Source: Dromaius novaehollandiae
Taxonomy: Eukaryota > Chordata > Aves > Casuariiformes > Dromaiidae
NCBI RefSeq assembly: GCF_036370855.1
Contig: NC_088113.1
Location: 18,186,501 to 18,250,500 of the forward strand
Length of the DNA: 64,000 bases
Direction of reading: 5' to 3'
Shown: positions 59,001 to 64,000 of the stretch, piece by piece
How the letters are laid out: each line of letters opens with the position of its first letter
Position numbering within the stretch: the first letter of the stretch is position 1
The notes under the pieces: model-generated
What the model was told of the DNA's origin: nothing
What the model saw: only the letters and a program-made list of their open reading frames with translations
The model's database searches: none
Translations under genes and position numbers: made by a program

Positions 59001-62000
59001 TGCAGCAGCCCCGCGCCGGCACGGCCACGCTCCTTTAGAGCAACGGGGGGTCTGCAGGTTATTTAAAGATGCCAAACAGCAAGCACGGGTGATTTTAGGC
59101 AGATTGCTATGCTTTGGAAAGCAACTGTTTGAATTTTTAGACCTTCTAGGCAGCTACAGCACTGGATTTTGGCAGCTATTGATACCCATGGGAGCTATTG
59201 ATAAAATACCATATGTGAAAATTGTTTAGCTACCGAATATATCCAGGTCGCGGTGGCAATACCAGCCTCGCCGTACCTATTGCGCTGCAGCTGACTTGAA
59301 AACCCAGCAAAATGGGGAGAGGAGGAGGCAGAGCAACTTAGTGGCTGCGCTAATTAGGTTGTTATTGCAATCGGGGCACCGCAGTACCCTGAGATTGGAG
59401 CCCGGGTCGGGCCGGGAGCTGCGAGGCTCTTGGTGGAGATCCCTCCCGGGGCAGAGACCTTCCCGGGGCAGAGACCCTCCCGGGCAGACCCCCCTCGCGG
59501 GCTCTGGCTCCGGGGCAGCAGGACGGGATGCTCTTTGCGCTGCGCGGGGAGCGAAGCTGGAGGCGCCCAGCCAGCGAGGCCGTCCCACCTCCCGGCTAAT
59601 TGCTCACATATGCAATTACCTGCTCTGCTCACACATCCAGCCGTAGCTGTTGTAGGTGACACTCATGCTATCTGGCACAGCTGAACGTGATTTCAGAGAG
59701 TGAGGAAGAGTTTTGTGCTAAGCGAAATATCTCGGTGCATTTGGTTATCGATATGTGGAATTCTGCACAGCCGGGACGTGAAAAATCCCTATCTTATCTG
59801 GCCTCTGCCGGGTCAACATTACTCACAACTCAGACACCATTTACCCTGCAGGGCTGAGACCCGTGTGATGCCTGGCTCTGGCCAGCACTATTATTCACTT
59901 ACTCTTGAGAACGCTATAATTAATCAGAAATACGTGTTAACACCCTGTCTTCTCTCCCCTTCCTCCATCAAAAATCCCCACCAGCCACCCGGCTTCTGAA
60001 AACCGCCGGATTAAGCCTTTACCCAAGTTAATGGGAAAAAACTCCGCAGGGATTCATCATACTTCGGCTGAGCCTTCTACCCTTGCTCGTCTCCCAGGGC
60101 AGGCAGAGAGCCTGGAAAAGGAGCGCGGGTCGAGGGCCCATCAGCTGCGCGTGCCCGGTGCTTGCTGGGCTGGATGCGGCCGTGTAGAAGTGAGACAGGA
60201 ACTTCACTGGCGCCAGCCTGATCCTGCAGCTGCTGTACTGTAAGTAAATTATCATGCAGTACAAAGAAAACTGGGGCAGGAAAATGCTAATACACAATTT
60301 GGAGACATCTTCCCAGTCCGTTTTTCGGCAGATGGAGGAGCTCTCCCTGCCTGAGCGATAGCCACCACCCGCTGGTACCGAATATAAGGGGACAGAGATG
60401 CTCTCGGCGGGTGATTTACAGCACAGCACTGATGCTATGAGCCACCTTCACAGCGATTCACCCCTCCCCATGCTCCGGCGTGGGCATTTAACCCAAAACG
60501 TGGAAAACGCGAGGCAATAGCTGGCCTCCCGCATCCTGGCCGTGGGGCCCCACGCCGGTGCGGTTGGGAGCCACGCTCACAATGGACCATCCATTTCCCT
60601 CTGTCTTTATTCCCAGATTGGATCAGCTGGGCTGCAGGATGGCACCGATGGCCCGAGCACCAGCCCCGGCCCCTTGCTGCGCCCAGCATCCTGCGGGCAC
60701 GTGGCCTTCGCTGCGCGGGCGGCGAACAGCGCAGTGCTCGCTTGGCGTCCGGCTGGGAGGATTAACAGGAGCCTGTCTGAAACATGCAAGTTACCCCAGG
60801 AACCAGGACAAACCAGAAATTCCCCCCAAAGCTGGAGGCTTTCGTTTTGAGGCAATTATTTCTCCCCGGTCCGGGCGGTGCAGAGGTTTCCTGCTGGCTG
60901 CGGCAGCCTTTGCTGCTCAGCTGGTATTGCATGATGAGCTGCTTTCTCCCGAAATACCGCCCATTTCCCTGGAAATATTCCTGAGTGCAGCCTGGGCAGG
61001 GCCTCGCGTGGGTCCCAGCCCCGCAGGCCGGGACGTGCGTGGTGCTGGGCACGGGAATAACTTCATCAGCGCCAGCGAAATTACTCGCATCCTTGATGCT
61101 AAGCACATGCTTAAATATTTTGCTCTTTTAAGTCTTAAATATATAAATAGACAGGGGCTGCAGGGCGCATGGGAACGCACGTCTGCGGGCGTCCGAGGCT
61201 CGCTTGCATTGGGCATCCCGGGTGGGAGCAGAGCTGCGGAAACGCGTTTAATGCTGGCGGGGCGAACGCAGCTCTTGCAGGGGCAGGTCCTTGCTCTTGC
61301 ATCTCCCGCGGGCTGCCCTTATATCCGCAATTTAACGGTGCTGCAGATGGGCACCGCGTGGGATTAATCTGCCTGGAAACCTTGTTTGAACACCGCAGCG
61401 TAGCCCAGCAGTGACCCGGGCAGGGCCGTCCTCGCCGGCCCCCGGCCCCGCGCGCGTCTCCCCACCCGGCGAAAGGGCTGATAAGCACCGAGGCGGTGGC
61501 TGGTTTCTCGCTGACCGGCGCCTGACCCTGCTCCTGGCAGGTCACATAGCGAGCGCCGCGGGGCACCCGGGTCCCCAAGCGTCACCTGGGGCGGGAGGTG
61601 GGACGGGAGCACGGTGGGCCCCGGGGGGGCTTCTCCGGGGTGCTGGAGGGTCTCCGTGCAAGGGTGGCCGTGCAAGGTGCTTGGTGCATTTGACAAGCCC
61701 TGCTGCCTGCTGCAGGGCTTCTCCACCCATAGTGGCCTGTCCGGCCTCGCCGGCGGGGACCTGGGCTCCTGCTCGCCTGTCCCCAGCTCCTGCCAGCGCC
61801 CAGGAGCCCCGGTCCTCTGCTCCCCGTCTTCAGCTCCAAAGCCTGGCCGAGCACGGGGACGTGGGCAGAGACCTGTCTGCAAAAAATGAAGGAGATCAGG
61901 GTTCGTTAGCGAAAAAAGATCAGTTTCATGAAATCCTGGCAGAATTCCCCAAAATGGGACGGAACAGGCATTTGACGGCACCTGGAGGCACTGAGCCCGC

Positions 62001-64000
62001 CGGGCAGGGGACGGTGGCCCTCCAGTTTGGGTCGAGAAGGCTCTGCCGTGTCGCAGCTGGCTGCTGGAGACCCCCGCGGGCTCCGCTCTGCGGGCTCGGA
62101 GCAGGGCACATGTCAAGCCCCCAAGCATGAAAACCACCTAAGGAAAAGAAAAAAGCCAGCTTAATTTTTAGAGGCTGCAGTGCAGGTTTTCCTTAATACT
62201 TCCGAATGCTGGAAACTTCACAGCCTGCAATGCCAAGCTTTTCTTGGCAACTGTAAGGTGCAAAACATCACAATAAATGAAAGCCGAGATAATCGCACAA
62301 TAACATAACTGCAGGAGTAGTGGAGAGGAAAAAAAGAAATGACACTCGTTGCAAGAGTCAGGGCAATATCATGAGAGCTGGAATCGTTATCATTCAAAGC
62401 AAATATTGCACGGCAGGAATATCTCTGTTATACAGCCGGGTAGGAATCCTGCACTAAAAATAACCCGCGTTCCTCTTCGCTGTGCTGTGGGAGAACCTCT
62501 GGACCCTACCTGCAGGCACGCTGGGCACCCTGTAAACAAGCACTATCAACATCTCCTGCCTGGCATTTATACCGGCACAGACACAACAAGGAAAAGAAAC
62601 ATCTGTAAAAGAAAGTGAGGAAGCAAAAGAGATTATGAAACTCGCAGAAGTAGTCAGCAGAAGAGATAGGGCTGGATATAGAGTATTTTAGCATTGAGAT
62701 TATTCTTCTTACAGACCATTTAAATAAATATTTTCAGTGCAATCAAGAAATATAAAGGCAACGTGCAGAAGCCATTTTAAATAAGCAAGGAATAAATAAA
62801 AAAATACCAGAAAGTAAAAACACGACAAAAAGGTTCATCTAAATGAAGACACTGATGGCAGAAATGCATTTTCCACAATGTAATGTCTATAATAGAAACA
62901 CTAACACTTGCTCATAGCATCGAAAGCTTTGCAGCAATACTGTTTTGGGGCACTAAGGTTATTCATTTCAGAGCTTTTTATCGTCAAACTCCTTCAGAAA
63001 AATGACACTGTTTCTTTCCAGTTCTTTTACTATACAGGTATTTTTTCAGAAAATAATCTTATTCATGTTTTCAGAAATGGGCTTTTCCTTTTAGTGCTTC
63101 AAACAAACTTTTACAAATAACACCTCATTACAGCTCTTACTGCTCTGCTAAATCACTGAAACAACGCACTAAAATACGGGAATTGGTTGACTCGAGGAGT
63201 TTAACGTTTTGCATTGAGATAAGGCCTGAAAAGTCTCTGAAGGCAATGGCGAATTCAAGGATGAAAAAAAAAAAAAGAAAAGGAAAATTTGAAAAGGGGA
63301 TTTACAGCGAATGGAAACACAGCATGAAATATTTACCTTGTCGGTCTGCTGTATTTTCCCTGTTAGTTTTGTCTTACGTCCAAATAAACTGGAGCCTCTT
63401 TGGCCAAGGAGCTTCCCAGCGCGGCTCTGCCCGGGCAGGGCTCCTCGCCGCTGGGCAGCTTCGGCCCCGCGGGCAGCCGCTCACCTGCACCTCCCCTCTC
63501 GCCCTTTCCGAATTAGATCCCAACATCTCGATGTGTTTGATCCGAACGCTATTTATCGCCAGGATCACGCAGGAATAATTTGCATCTGCTCCCTTGCAAC
63601 CTCATTTCTTCCCCCCCCAAATCTGTAAACCTGCTGGGGAGCCAGCGGGGGACACACACGATGCTAAGCAACTTCATTGTATACAGCTTATTTAATGAAA
63701 CAAAATAAAATTCGAAACGTACCTGCCGCTGGAGGCAATTCTATGATTAGCGCGCTTTTTTTTTTTTTTTTTTCTTAATTTAGGTGATTTTGCTTTGAAA
63801 GCGGATTGGGATAAAGCAGGAGAAGGCCATCACGAACGCGAAACGAGCGCTCGTACGTGCGAGTCGCTGCTGGCCGGTTCTTCCCAGGGGCACCAGCGGC
63901 CACGGGAGAAGGTTAATGAGCAGTTAACAGGTTTTGAAGGTTAGCAAGCAGAAGTCCTACCCGCTCCCTCTGGCTTTGGGGCTTTCACCTGCTTTCTGGG
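56001..64000. other. Upstream intergenic, no gene recognised
   Basis: Alternating AT-rich and GC-rich patches (GC-rich at about 56520-56760, 58900-59040, 59390-59580, 60530-60800 and 61420-62110). Open frames, including a 257-codon one on the minus strand at 61364-62137, have no recognisable domain. No RNA gene or transposon recognised. Confidence 0.5.
59441..59488. repeat. 17-bp tandem repeat, about 3 copies
   Basis: Copies of CCCTCCCGGGGCAGAGA begin at 59441, 59458 and 59475. The third is truncated and lacks one G. Confidence 0.85.

Noticed and set aside
61364-62137. 257-codon minus-strand open frame, with a 239-codon plus-strand frame opposite
   Set aside because: Mutually overlapping frames in a GC-rich patch without family resemblance.
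63738-63748. ATTCTATGATT, resembling the CR1 3' end repeat
   Set aside because: A single copy without the preceding CR1 consensus; chance match.
44400-64000. miR-1 / miR-133a precursors, which lie upstream of GATA5 in human
   Set aside because: I looked for the mature sequences on both strands and did not find them; they are probably beyond the right edge of the window.

Overview
The window looks like vertebrate nuclear DNA, most probably from a bird (another sauropsid cannot be excluded). The evidence is the GATA5 protein sequence, which reads like non-mammalian GATA5 in its first zinc finger; compact introns; long CpG-dense stretches; and a near absence of recognisable transposable elements. 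No operons, prokaryotic genes, viral genes, tRNAs, rRNAs or CRISPR arrays were seen.

I can support one protein-coding gene: GATA5, a two-zinc-finger transcription factor of heart, gut endoderm and endothelium, on the minus strand. Six coding exons between 43362 (start codon) and 31081 (stop) join through consensus splice sites into an uninterrupted frame of 393 codons. A non-coding first exon ends at a strong donor at 44100. The 3' end carries two poly(A) signals (30770-30775 and 30686-30691). The gene sits in a CpG-dense zone from about 40 to 48.6 kb that also holds a GC-rich minisatellite, G/C homopolymers and GGC repeats.

Layout: 1-2.9 kb is GC-rich, non-coding and contains GATA-type motifs. 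From 3 to 28.5 kb there is a more AT-rich intergenic stretch with no recognisable gene. At 28.57-30.11 kb a candidate enhancer (TCF/LEF palindrome plus HNF4-like repeat) adjoins a CpG island just beyond the GATA5 3' end. GATA5 fills 30.66-44.2 kb. From 44.4 to 48.6 kb lies CpG-rich upstream DNA, and 48.6-64 kb is upstream intergenic DNA with scattered candidate regulatory motifs.

The most unusual structure is a near-perfect 30-bp-arm hairpin with a 3-nt loop at 42098-42160 in GATA5 intron 2. Its centre is a palindrome carrying overlapping forkhead- and SOX-type sites, and it lies next to a cluster of GATA sites, so it may be part of an intronic endoderm enhancer or an unusual RNA/DNA structure. 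Functional readings of non-coding motifs are inference from sequence alone, and no conservation or expression data were available.
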